From: Volvox africanus
Taxonomy: Eukaryota; Chlorophyta; Chlorophyceae; Chlamydomonadales; Volvocaceae
Length of the DNA stretch: 64,000 bases
Reading direction: 5' to 3'
Assembly: GCA_030268105.1 (NCBI GenBank)
Contig: BSDZ01000021.1
Span: 1,054,001 to 1,118,000 of the forward strand
Position 1 is the first letter of the stretch. Every line of letters begins with the position of its first letter. The notes under the pieces were generated by a model that saw only the letters and a list, made by a program, of their open reading frames with translations, did no database searches and was not told the origin of the DNA. Of this stretch, positions 50,501-61,853 are shown one piece after another. Made by a program: the position numbers and the translations under genes.

Positions 50501-52627
50501 CTATCACTGTCGGCGCCCGCAGTATCCGCTGCGGAGGCGGCGGTGCTGGTGAGCTCGTGGGTGATCGCCCCGAGGCGGGCGCTGGCGACCTTAATTAAGA
50601 TGGGGTCAGTCTCTAGTGCTCTGCGCTTGAGGCTGCTAGACTTGAGGATTGATTTCTGGCGGAGTGGTTCGTCATCATTGGAAACGTCCATTAGGGGCGG
50701 GACGCGGGTGTTAGGGAGTCGGGACCTTTGACTCCTAAAAAGGCAACATGCGATGCAAGCATCGGGTTGCGGCTTTCAGAGACATGCGGCAATAACAGGA
50801 AAATTGCGTGGACATATGGACCACGAGCGTCAGCCGGGAATACGATATGGAATTTGCAGGCGTATGGACGATAGCGTATGGGCGAGGTACAGAATAAACG
50901 GAGGCGGCGGACTAAGCAGGGGTGGGACCAGACAGGTCAAGGCAGATCGGGTGCGTTGCATTCCATGCTGGAACCAGCTTCTCCGAAGGTGTCGTAATAG
51001 ATTAGTGCTGCCGTGACAAACCCCTCCACCCCAACATGTGGCATGTTGGAAGCTGTAACACGAGAACCGTCTTGCACTGCACGTCACAGGAGACACGCTG
51101 TAGTGGGGCCCTTCATCGCGGCTTGTCACGACACGTCATCTTAAAGGTAATCCGTCATATCGCACTGAGGTCACCTGAGGCTGTAGTGAAAGCATGGGCT
51201 GCAGTTTGCGGGTGCCGCGCCCAGCGCCCGGACTTCCCGGGCACGCGTTTGCCGGTGCAGATGTTGCTGCGCCCGTCGCGCCGGCTACAATCGGCGGCGT
51301 CCTGGAGCTCCGAACCATGAAGGTGTCGGACATAGCTTTGGACAGCCGCCGGGAGGTGCTCTTCTTCACGATCTGTGCCTGCAGGTGGCGGCATTGGGGG
51401 AGACATTGTTCCAACACGATGAGGAACTGAGTGCCAGAGCGGAACTTGGAAATAGCCCTGACGCATGAAGGGAAACGCCACTACCCCGGCCAACAACCCG
51501 CAGCCTCCCATGGTTCCATCGCTCGCCCTTAGGGAACTGGACGATTACTCCTCGAGTAAACAGCAAATCGAGTATGGCATATATGGCATATGGTAACAAA
51601 GGGGAAAAGATGCAAAAACGGCAGTCGGGCGAATAACCGCGTGGTAGCCACGGCAGCGGCGTGCAGGCAGTAGGGAGGGCGCTGATGTCAATGTTGAATA
51701 ATGAGGTGAAAGGCGGTGTGCGTGGTCTATCGGACATAGCTACATCTGCAGTTAGCGGGTCAGCACGCATCGCTAGCCCACCTCCTTGCGTTGTTTTGCG
51801 ACAGCAGCCAGGTCGTCATGGCCGTGATAGCCAACCGGCCGGTCGGGGGAAGGTCCGCCGAAGCAAAAGAAGCCCCGCAGCCAGCCATGCTGTCGGCCTC
51901 CGTTGCGGTCCTCGCGGTGGGCACTTCCGCCGGCCCTGTCGTGCTCCCCTCCTTGGGAGCGGCCACCGAACGGGACGGAACCTTCCCCATGCAGCGTCAT
52001 CGCGTTACTGCAGGCGCTGTTCGCGGAGCCGGGGTCGCTGAAAGTGACGCTGAGGGCGGCACCGCCGCTGGGCTGCCGCCGAAATGACCCGCCACCGCCT
52101 CCACTCTGCTGTCGGCGGAACGATGGCGAGGCCGCGATGCTGCGTGCCGCAGCCGCAGCTGCCAGCAACGTCGTTCCGCGCTCGCTTGTGTTTCCCACTT
52201 GAACTTGGAGCATTGCTCGGCTGGCATTAAAAGAGGCCAATCCTGAGGAGCCGGATCGCAGAAGGGCGGGGGCGCCAGTCACAGCTCCGAGATCCGTAGA
52301 GGGCGGTGGTGGCGACGGTGGCCGCCCGGCTGTGAACACACTGACGTTCTGCGCCAGTCGCGACGACGCCGTGGGGATGTCCTGGACAGTGATGGGCGAT
52401 GGCTGGGGGATGCCGGGGGATGCCGTGGCCCCCGACGTGACGTGTGGAGTCAGGTGTTCAGGGAACTGTGGTGATGGTGGCCCCGGTGCGGCAACAGACG
52501 CTGTTGAGGTGCTAGTCAACAATGATCCGATTTGGGTCGGGGGAGATTTGTTTTCGTCAGGGCCAAGATCGCCTGAGTCAACGAATCGTGGTCGAACGTC
52601 GCCCATGGCGGAATTAGAGGTCGCCAT
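47572..52627 (-). CDS. Large low-complexity (disordered) protein of unknown function
   Basis: Three coding blocks on the minus strand. Exon 1, 52627-51782, runs from ATG to a GAG|GTGGGC donor (282 codons). Exon 2, 51426-51175, is 84 codons with good signals at both ends and the same phase (starts FLIVLEQCLPQCRHLQAQIV). The last block is an open frame of over 1000 codons down to TGA at 47572. Exon 2 and the last block do not join in phase directly, so a small exon between about 51170 and 50720 is missing, or they are two genes. The protein is rich in Ser, Ala, Gly, Pro, with basic-Ser motifs that look like phosphorylation sites (FRRQQSGG, RRMTSLQRS, SPRYRRLAGRSSKL) and a poly-Pro run near the end. 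The only hydrophobic, folded-looking part is exon 2. I do not recognise the family. High coding quality over 5 kb makes a real gene likely. Confidence 0.62.
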
Positions 52628-55472
52628 TGCAATCGTTGCAAAATGAAGGGAAGTGGTCGGGAAGGACCCCCAGGGCTTTTCACAAGGCAGAAATGCAGGT
52701 TGTGTGGAGCGACGCTCTGGAATGGCGGCCCGTCGTCAGGCACGGCTACCTCCAAGAGTAGCGGTAAAGCTCCAACGGTGCGATTTTTCCCGTCCCTTGT
52801 TGGAAATAACTTGTACGAAAATAACTGTTGTATGGGACTCGGTGCCCGCCGTTTACACCTCGGAGATGAGACCCCGGGACTAGGCTGGAGGAGGTCCCAC
52901 AGTGGATGTCATAATGAGCTAGTGTAACGAGCGATTGGAAATGGACCTGGTTGCTTCTTCTGTCCTTCTATTGCTAGTGAGGCGCAGCTACCGGCTGGGA
53001 TCCTGAGGTTTCGCTGTGGCAAATGGCGAGGGTGCAATATTTGGCCTTTGGGTACATCAGCGAGGTTCATGGCAAGCGGATCACTAATAGCCATGTTATG
53101 GTTAATGCAACCCGCCCTGGTACAAGGGCAGGGATTTCAGCAGCTTAAGGAAATCCCTTAACCAACGTTATTTAACCTCAAATAAACATATTATGATGAA
53201 ACAAGTTATAGCCTTACCTTCGTCATGCATCATGGATTATTGCTCCCTTGATTTACCATATTGCCAACGAGGTAGACTAGGTAGCCGAGACTGATTAATT
53301 TGCGGTCTAACAATAAATGTTACCTATATTCATCTGACACATACGCTTCGCAACAAACAGTCATTCTACGCGGCCCGCACAAGTAACGGACTACGAAATT
53401 GTGTTCAACTGCAAGTTCAAGGATGAAAATGAAGCCTTTTATAAATCTTACAAGTGTTTAACAGGTTAGATTTTTGATATGATAGCCATCGGTGAAGAAG
53501 GCCAATGGAGCAGATGTTTTTTAGCATACCAGCGACTGAAACCCGCAACCCCCGTTTTTATTATGGAACCACGAAGATCAATCCATTAATGATCATAAAA
53601 AGGAAGTTCTCCCAAAATTTATAGCCAGTGCTCTTCATCAGGACATCAGCCATCCACAACTAGCCATCGTACACGGTGTTGACCGTACTCTAATGCCTCG
53701 ACGCAACAAGCAGACCAGCCAAATCGCGCGTCTTTTTCGTTAGTTATCACGATAAGCTTACAAGATACTTGCTTACATGTCCAGTTTTGGATGTGTCTTA
53801 CGGCTCTTCCTAGTCGGCCCTACCTGCCCAGTTCAAATCCCCATAAGGCTCACACAATAACTCAGCAAAGACTCTGAGCATGCTTCAAGGAGTTGTGGAA
53901 TCATCAGAACATAGAAGCATCTCATAGGTCAAATGACGTACATGCTCTTGCATGGCGGTGCTCTTAGCATGCTTTTGCCCCTTGAGAAAACAGTTTATAG
54001 TACGCCGTCACATGATGTACGTCCGTCACATCATGTACGTCCCGTATCTTCATTTATATGTTTTCATTTTACAGTTATCCCTCGGTAACTGCTGTCATGC
54101 CTGAAAAAACCGCCTGTTGTAAATAATCCCGGTCGGCATCATTTGCATGCCTGAAACTCCGTACATCCAGGCGTCAGGCCCTTAAGAATGTGCCTTCCCA
54201 TGTCTGTGGTTCTCACTAATGCGCCCTGAATTTCTTTACCGCCCAACTGTCAGGCAGACAGTGTGCACATATGGCACTTGAAGGCAGGCCGTCAGTTGGA
54301 ATAACTAGTAAGCAAGGAGGGATAATACACAGCCGTGCACATCACTCTCCCATCCGTTCTTTGTCTTCGGCATTGCAGCATGTCAAGGGGCCCGATGCCG
54401 TTATCCCAATACTTGTGATGCAGCATTTATAGCGACGGTTCACTAACGCTGTTCATCCCCCACCCCACACACCGTGTAGCTGCTGTGGCGTTGTGTGTGT
54501 GTGTGTTACAACGAGCGCAGCAAAGCATACTACCCATCCAGAGGCAAGGGTGCGACAGGACTACGGGTGCGTGACATTCTCCGATAAAGTCAAAGTCCAG
54601 CAACATTTAAACGGCCCGAGCCGCAACGTGGCCATTCAAATATAAGTCCCCCAGGAAAAAGTAGGGTTTTCCAATGATAGCTAAAACAAACCTCCCCGTA
54701 CCCCATCCGGCACGAAAGGCATAAATATATCTGCCGGGTTGCCCTTGCACTTATCGCCATCCACCATCTTGTCCATCTCGGCTGTCCATGAAAGCATCCC
54801 AGAGAGTGCCCTTGGCGCTTCGTGCTCAGCATCACAGAATCACGTAAAGCGCAATGTGCCTTTGTCACTTGTTGCTCGGCCTGCTGGACCTTTACACACC
54901 GCCATTGACCCTATCAGTTCTAGGAGTAACGATGGCGTCGGCAGTCGGGTTAAGCGAACACTTCGCTCAAGTATTATCCCTTGACCATCCTGGATTTGCC
55001 TTTCCCTGTCCCCTCCATTTTCTCGTGCACAGAACGCAAAACAACAGTCCTAAGCATATGCTATGATGCATGCAAACAAAGCGCGGGGCTTGAACGCTCA
55101 AAACCGCCAAGCCTGCTCGGTAAACAGTTGACAGCGGAAGCATTCTGCAACACGCTATTGCTATGCCCGATATCGCCACACTGCAGTGGGTCCAATCAGC
55201 CTTTGCAAAGCCTCTGGTCCGCCCACCTGCCACCACGCGGTACTCCTTGTTGCAATTGGCTAGCTACAAGCAAAGGCTTGCGTGTTAGGAAGGAAAGCGT
55301 CTCGCCCTCGGCGAAATTACTTATTTCTTCCTTCTGATCCTCATGTACATGGATCGCTCATCTCAACACATTTCCTTTGCATCCCATCAGCCACCTCGTA
55401 CGGCGATGGGCCACTGTACTCACAACGCCAGGACGCTCACTTCACCCCAAGCCTTCAAACACATTGTTTGTC
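52628..55472. other. AT-rich intergenic stretch, no recognised gene
   Basis: From 53095 to 54580 there is no open frame of 60 codons and the DNA is AT-rich. At 54005-54040 the unit CCGTCACATSATGTACGT is present twice in tandem. The promoter of the disordered-protein gene should lie near 52630-52900, and the 3' end of the NUS1-like gene at the upper end, where minus-strand TGTAA is found at 54896-54892, 577 bases after its stop. Confidence 0.5.
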
Positions 55473-58139
55473 TTAGCTGCCGAACCTTTGTTCTGTGCGG
55501 AGAAATTTGGCCAGTGCGGCGTCAACACGCGCTCTATTGAGGCCACGGCTGGGGCCTAGGTACAATATCTCGGACGCCGCTACTTGTAACGGCGGGAAGC
55601 CAGCCAGTGTCAGCACGGGGCCCACCACCTGTCATGGGAAAAGGGAGGTTTTGTGTGAATCACATATTGATTCCACGTGTATCCTGGAGAGGAGGGGGAA
55701 CATTACAGAACGGAATTCGACAAACGTCTGCATTTGAAATAAGGCCCTAACAGCCACAAACACACCGATCTGTCAGCGACGTGGCGGCGAACTCACCAGT
55801 ACCAGTTCTGGCTGCACAAGCACCGCGGGCCCCGCCAGCTCCGCCATCTGGCTCCGGAGTCGTAAAAGCCCCTCACGGTAGGTACCGCTCTGGGAGAGAA
55901 ACGGGACGTTCATGCAAGGGTTGGGATTCAGGACATTACGCGCATTGAATGATAAGAAAAATGGAAACCTGCAACAGGAGAGAACGCGCTAAGGCACCCA
56001 CTCGAAGATTGCAATAAGCAATATCCATTTCAAGTCTCTGGGTCCAGATTATCCTACCGTCGTGAAAGCCATTGGCGCGCTTTGACCACCCATCCAATTA
56101 TTAATTGCCCACAAATCAGGCCAATGAACTAATAGGGTAGGCGTCGCATTAAGCTATGAAATTCGGAATCTTCCCCATGCTGCTCGCTTTGCGTGGCAAG
56201 TGACCCCCTCGCGTATGCCCACAGACTGCTTGCTAAGCGGAGATGCCCATCAGTCCGACCTTGAGACGGATAAATGTGCCGCAGCTAGAGCACACACCGC
56301 CCGTGCGCGCAACGCTCAGCACCGGCGCGTAGCCATCCTCCGCCGATAGCACATGCGCCTGCACGCGCCTTCCACAGGGCCAGATGTCTTCCGTCGTCAA
56401 TGTTGCTGCTTGAGCCGGACATTCTAGCTGCCGCCTGTCGCTCCCGGACGTAATGTGCAAATCGTTGCCGACGTCGCCAATCTGGTCGGGTCCCTTGTTC
56501 AGTCCGCTGCAGTCCTGGAGGCAGCCTTGGACCTCCCCTATCACCTCTGTCGCTGCGCCCTGCCTCTGCATTCGGGTACCTCTGACCACTGCGTCCGCAA
56601 CTGTGTCCAATCTGTGTCTACGGCGTTCGCCCTCGCCGCCGTCCTCTGCCTTGACCGCATCAGCCCCACACCCATCCGGAGCTGCAGCCTTTGCAACAAC
56701 GTTGAGGGGGTGCTCCCACCTTGCAGCGATGCGGACGCCGCTTTTACCCGACGCCCCTTCGCAGCCTTCTCTGTTGCAGCCGCCTGCGGCCGCTCCCGCT
56801 GCACATTCCGGTGGTGACGCCGCAGCTGTGGCTTCTGCCCCTCCAGGGCTGCTTGCCGCCGCGCTGCAGCCGTGGGCCAGCGTGCCACAGTCCGCCGTGG
56901 AACGATTGGACGGCTTTAAACCGATCACGCAGCCGTCACAACCTGCCGCTGCGGCTGGCTGACATTGTGACCAGCCACTTGTGGGGGCTGCCCCGCTCGC
57001 CTGAGATCCGGCACGGTCCATGATCGTTATGGGCGCTGCAACCACTGAAGACATTTCCGCCGGCGGTGACAACGGGACGGGTCCCGCTTGAGGGCTCAGG
57101 GCGTGCACGCCGACGGTGGCAGAGCAAACCGCATTCGCAGGATCTTGCGCAGCCCTAAACAGTGAACATGGCTATGCTTTATTGCGTGCACAAAGACCCA
57201 GAGAAGAAATCCGTGAACGGAAATGATGTGCGATTGTATGTAAATACCCATATCTGCGGAGCATTCGGCTAAGGGGTGCATAACATGTGTGCCTTGTAAT
57301 GCACGCTTTTTTGCGGGCATGGCAAAAGACGTTGTCGTACAAACAGTTGTTTTGCGGGTCTCCCAAGAATCCACCTCTGTGGCATTGAACTGGCATTAAG
57401 CAACAACGGTGGCATGAATGACTTAGGGACTAAAACTCATGACGGCTATGTCCGGCGTTACCCCTAGGAAGTCACCTGCAGGTCTTGCACAGAAGCTCTT
57501 GAGCAAGCGGCTCAGGTCGCCAACCAATCTGCAGGTGAAGGAATGTAGGGATACCCTAAGTTCTCAACTTCCAGGCACTAAGGCAGCATAACTCCCATCA
57601 ACCACCATGACGTATGCAGCATGCTTCATTCTTGCGATAATCACCTGAACAACCCACTTCTGGTCGAGGAGTTCACATTTTAACTGCTGGACATTCGACT
57701 TCAGTTCCCCTGGGGAGAAGCAACTAAATTAGTTGTTGAAGAAGTTTCCACGTTTGGTATATATATCAAGGTATGCCAAGGCCTAGATCACACCTGACGG
57801 ATCATAAAGACAAAACGTCTGTAAGGCTTCATGATCGCACCTGCGCGGAATCAACCAAAGCGTCAATTCAGCGGTCGGAGACGCAATGACCTTAAAACGG
57901 CATTCGTTTTAGTATATATACCATTGCATTATGTTAGCAAGTTGTTTGATTGCTGCGTCATCCATCTTTTCTTCGGCCCAGATTACTGCAACTGCAGTAG
58001 GCGGATCCGGCCTCGATCCTCTGTACACCATATTTGGCGTTGGTGTATGCTCTGAAAACGTTTTCTTTTCTCCAAAGAACCATCGCACAATTGCGTGCAG
58101 CCAGACAAATATTGCGCTTGAGAAGACAATTGTAAGCAT
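55473..58139 (-). CDS. NUS1: NUS1/Nogo-B-receptor-like subunit of dehydrodolichyl diphosphate synthase
   Basis: Non-catalytic partner of the cis-prenyltransferase that makes the dolichol chain at the ER. Seven exons: 58139-57922, 57840-57794, 57709-57645, 57528-57476, 57154-56260, 55889-55797 and 55628-55473 (stop TAA). Every junction is GT/AG and in phase, total 1527 nt, 508 residues. Residues 1-23 are a membrane anchor (MLTIVFSSAIFVWLHAIVRW). Then PPTAVAVIWAEE, QTFCLYDPSGELK, HVLSAEDGYAPV, QPELVLVVGPVLTLAGFPP, ASEILYLG and the C-terminal RFG (505-507), matching the RxG motif that NUS1 proteins supply to the active site. Between the YDPSG half and HVLSAEDG, exon 5 carries about 250 Ala/Gly/Cys-rich residues absent from animal and yeast NUS1. 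The start at 58139 puts the anchor at the N-terminus; an ATG upstream in the same frame cannot be excluded. Confidence 0.93.
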
Positions 58140-59441
58140 GCTGCATTCCACACTTACTGGACCCGAAGTGTGAATATATTGCATCCCTCGGCATGGATGA
58201 AACATCTGGCCTGGTGATGCATGCTACTCCAATGAAGGACATGTTGCTGCCTCGCCGCGATAGTACGGCAGCATTAGTACGAGTGCAATGGAATCGTTGC
58301 ACAAGGCAAACCCACGACTTCATCAAATCAAGCTGACCTATATAACTTCAACAGATTACGAAACATCAAATATTACGGAGCACCAACAAATGGGCAGAAT
58401 CGTGCTCCCACGGCCATGTAAAAAGGACGTGCGAACCAGATAATCGGCTCAGAAAAGCAGGATTTCCTCAACCGCCAAGCGTCCATACCGTGCAGATTGA
58501 AATACCGACAGATACAAACGATTCAACGCACGGAAAAAAGCTGCGCCATTAGTCGACGAAGGCACACCAGCGCCCGGTAGCTGGGGACCTCTCAACTAGC
58601 AGAAGCAAATGATCACCACTACAAAAAAGACCGCCGTCACAAGTTGTTAACTCCTTATTCTCAAGCCAGTCGTTTCGCACCAAAGCATCGCATCACACCG
58701 GCAGAACCCAACCGTTGCTAATCAGCCTCATCCCTCCAGCGACCTCCAAGCGGTCCGAACCAAACACTTGAGCCCGGCACCCAAGTCATTGCAGTACTAA
58801 TCCCCTGAACCGCTCACGCTCCCGGCAACTGCTGCATGAACCCGAAAATGTTTCTTTTTTCATGATCTCGACTGACCGGCGAACCAAATGCGAGCCTGTA
58901 CACTCCAAGCCCGCTGGGACTCTTTCATACCGCGAACCAAGAGCCTCCACGGCTTCCCAAAGCGGGCGCCCATAAGCACCTATCTGCACTGAGCTATCAG
59001 CCTACACAACGCAAGTCCATATACGGGAATCCTCCACCCACGGCCATGAGGCCAACGCGGTACCGATACGTGTCGAACTCGCTAAACCAGTCCCCCCCCA
59101 ACCCCAACTGCAGCCCCACCCATTCACCATGTTCCCATCCGCCTCAACCTTCCTTAGGCCACTAAGCCGCATCATGGCGCATAAGGCGCGCTGCTCGGAC
59201 TATAAATAAGCATAAATCACGACCGCGACCTCCGGCGTGCAGTCCTAGGAGGTAGTCTCTCAACAGACCGCAGACGTCCGCCGGCGGATGTCCCGTTGAT
59301 TCCATTAGCAGGGGTCTGACATTCCTCGGGACGACTTCTGGGCACGGATGCCCAGCGCCAGCTGTCCGAAACAGGGGCTTCACACAGGCAACGAGCTACA
59401 GCAACCAGAGCGATCTGGGTTGTGGTATACAGGACAGCCGG
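58140..59441. other. Intergenic stretch between NUS1-like and SBPase-like genes
   Basis: Holds the promoter of the NUS1-like gene and the 3' flank of the SBPase-like gene. Frames are short with no family motif, and I found no minus-strand TGTAA. Confidence 0.45.
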
Positions 59442-61853
59442 TTAGGCGGCCTGCATGGCAGCCAGGCTCTCTTCAACCAGCTGGCTAGACCCCAGGCAGA
59501 TCTTTGAACGGTCGTTGGGCGTCCGGACCAGCACATCTAGCACAGAACACTGTCCCGTGGTGCTGCTGCCCCCTGCCGCCTGCACACAAGGTTGGGTCGC
59601 AAACCAGTTTCGCATCGGTTACGGTGACTGGGGAGGCATAGAGGTTGGGGCATACTATATTCGGTACATATATTATACGCATTCGGCCAGAGGTATAACG
59701 CGATGCATGCTCATAAGTACGCCGCCAGGGTCATGTTAAGTGTCTTTCTGGCGTATCTCATTCTGCAGCCTTGCTGTAGCGTGTGCCTACAGATGTCATC
59801 CAAGATCATGCACAGCCGCCACAGATTTGCAACCCAATCCATCCACATCAGCCCAGACCAAAAGGCGCATAATTATGTTGATCATCGTGAAGATAGAATC
59901 GGGCACATTTGCCCCAAGCGTTGGAGAATCCTCGCATCAGTGAGGTAACAGCACATCCAGGGCAGGGCTGGCACCTCGATGCTGTCTTCAAACACACCTC
60001 AACGATAAACGCCAGCGGCGCACACTCAAACAGCAACCGAAGCTTAGCCGGCGCTGCTTCTGAGCACGGGTTGCAGAATACACCGCTGCCCTTCGCAAGT
60101 ATATGATGCACATCCGGCACCATGCCGCCCGTATACCTGCATGCAAAGTCGAGGAATGCCAGCTAAGCTCTGCGCTGCACCTTATGCTAAATACTGATCC
60201 GTGAGGCTCAAATGCCCGCAGAGAATCATAACGGAATTAAACAGAAACGTGCAAAACGTCCGCACCTTCAAGCGATGCCATATGAGGCCAATAAACCACT
60301 AAGGCCGCGTCGGCCATCTCGCTGTTCCCAGGGTCAGCCTTGTAAGGACCACATCCTTAGGAACTTAAGCACCCGATAAATGGACAGTACTAACCTCAAT
60401 GTGAATGCTGCTTCGGTCCACCGCCGCACGAGCGCTGCATACTCGGCATTGCTACCAGCTGCCCGCAGGTTAGCTGGCGCAAAGGTACGGCTAACCGGCC
60501 CAATGGCCACATTTGACCGTTGCAAGCGCCATGTTCCATCTGGATGCAGCAGAAATTCATGCACCTCGTGCGTGCTGTGAATCTTACGGCTGCTACTGCA
60601 TATACTGCTGGAGAGCGCCCCTTCCGGTGCAGCCGCTGCTGATTCAGCATCGAGACCAGCAGAGTCTTTGTGGTTGGGGGTATCACCGTTCGCTGCAACA
60701 GGTATGAATGGGAGAGGGTGGGGTCAAACATGTTCGTAATAAATAAATTGTCCCCGTGGCGTTCACAACAAGGTTCCCTGTGTTAAATTCAGCTACACAA
60801 CTCTGCTACAGGCTTTGCTACAGAATCAGTTATAAGTTATAATGGCCATACCAGCCGGATTGGACCTACCCGCTTCGGACTCACCCGCTCTTGGCTTAGC
60901 CCAGACCAGTATTGTTTGGGGTCCGTACACCGCATAAGCCGCTGCTGATTGTTGCCGACCAGCACGGCCCACGGGGCTGCCCCCGGGCCAAATTCCAAAG
61001 ATGGTCCCCACAGCGAAATTAGCACCCATGATGCTGCTGCCATCCAGAGGGTCAAACACTACTGTATAGCCGCTGCCCGGTAATGTCCTGATTTCAGGCT
61101 GTTCCTCACTGCCCGCCCCCTGCACGGCACTGCAACTGGCCAACCGCTCGAAAATCAAACGGTCTACTTGAACGTCCACCTTAATAACAGGGGATGAAAG
61201 TAAGGGAGAAAATGGATGAGATCAGCAACGTATCCGTTCGCGCAAAAAAAAAGGCGCGGCGATGACGCACGTTCAGAGCACCCAGCACGTAGGTAGGAGG
61301 ATGAGAACAGCATCCCACGCAGTCAGTCTGGCGTAAGACGGTAGACAATCCATTGTTGCGAAAGAAATGCGGAGCTGCGCGCGTCCCACAGGACCGCGTA
61401 CCCTTATGACTTATGATGTCGGCGTTAGTCGCCGCCGCACAACAGCTGGGAAGCCCCTCAACAGTGATGCATTTTACCTCAAGTTGTTGATCGCCAAAAG
61501 CATTCGTACTTCCACAATAACCGGAGCCTGCCGACCGCAAAATGCCCTGAATGGTGGCGGGTAAAATGGCCCTGGTGTGCTAAGTAATAGCCATTGGGCG
61601 GCCCTATTGCAGCGCAGCAGTCACGTACCGAAATCTCTCCGACTACCGAGGCCACACAAGATAATACCTTTGCCTGCATTTGGAAGGCGGCAACTGTAAG
61701 GAAGTGCCCGTAAAATAGTCCAGAAGCCCTCACACCAGAACATGTAAAATATCTTCACAGAAAGGACAGAAGGCCAGGCCACAAAGCCACAAGGTGTTGT
61801 CAACCTACCAGCTCCGGCTCGACCCCTTGGAAGTGCTTAGGGTCAAGCGTCAT
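59442..61853 (-). CDS. Sedoheptulose/fructose-bisphosphatase family enzyme (SBPase-like)
   Basis: Hydrolyses the C1 phosphate of sedoheptulose-1,7- or fructose-1,6-bisphosphate with Mg2+. Seven exons: 61853-61805, 61693-61629, 61546-61478, 61179-60870, 60692-60395, 60136-59998 and 59579-59442 (stop TAA). All are in phase, 1068 nt, 355 residues. Conserved features in order: NAFGDQQLEVDVQVD, SEEQPE (metal-binding Glu 86-87), FDPLDGSS (Asp104-Ser110, metal and catalytic), NFAVGTIFGIWPG, AYAVYGPQT, HEFLLHPDG, YTGGMVPDV, AKLRLLFECAPLAFI and AAGGSSTTG. The motif spacing resembles SBPase more than FBPase. Residues about 164-205 (start of exon 5) form a Ser/Ala-rich insertion. The N-terminus MTLDPKHFQGVEPEL shows no transit peptide, though an unseen upstream exon could add one, since an AG lies just before the ATG. 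The plant redox pair CxxxxC is not present; only Cys49 is near that site. Confidence 0.93.
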
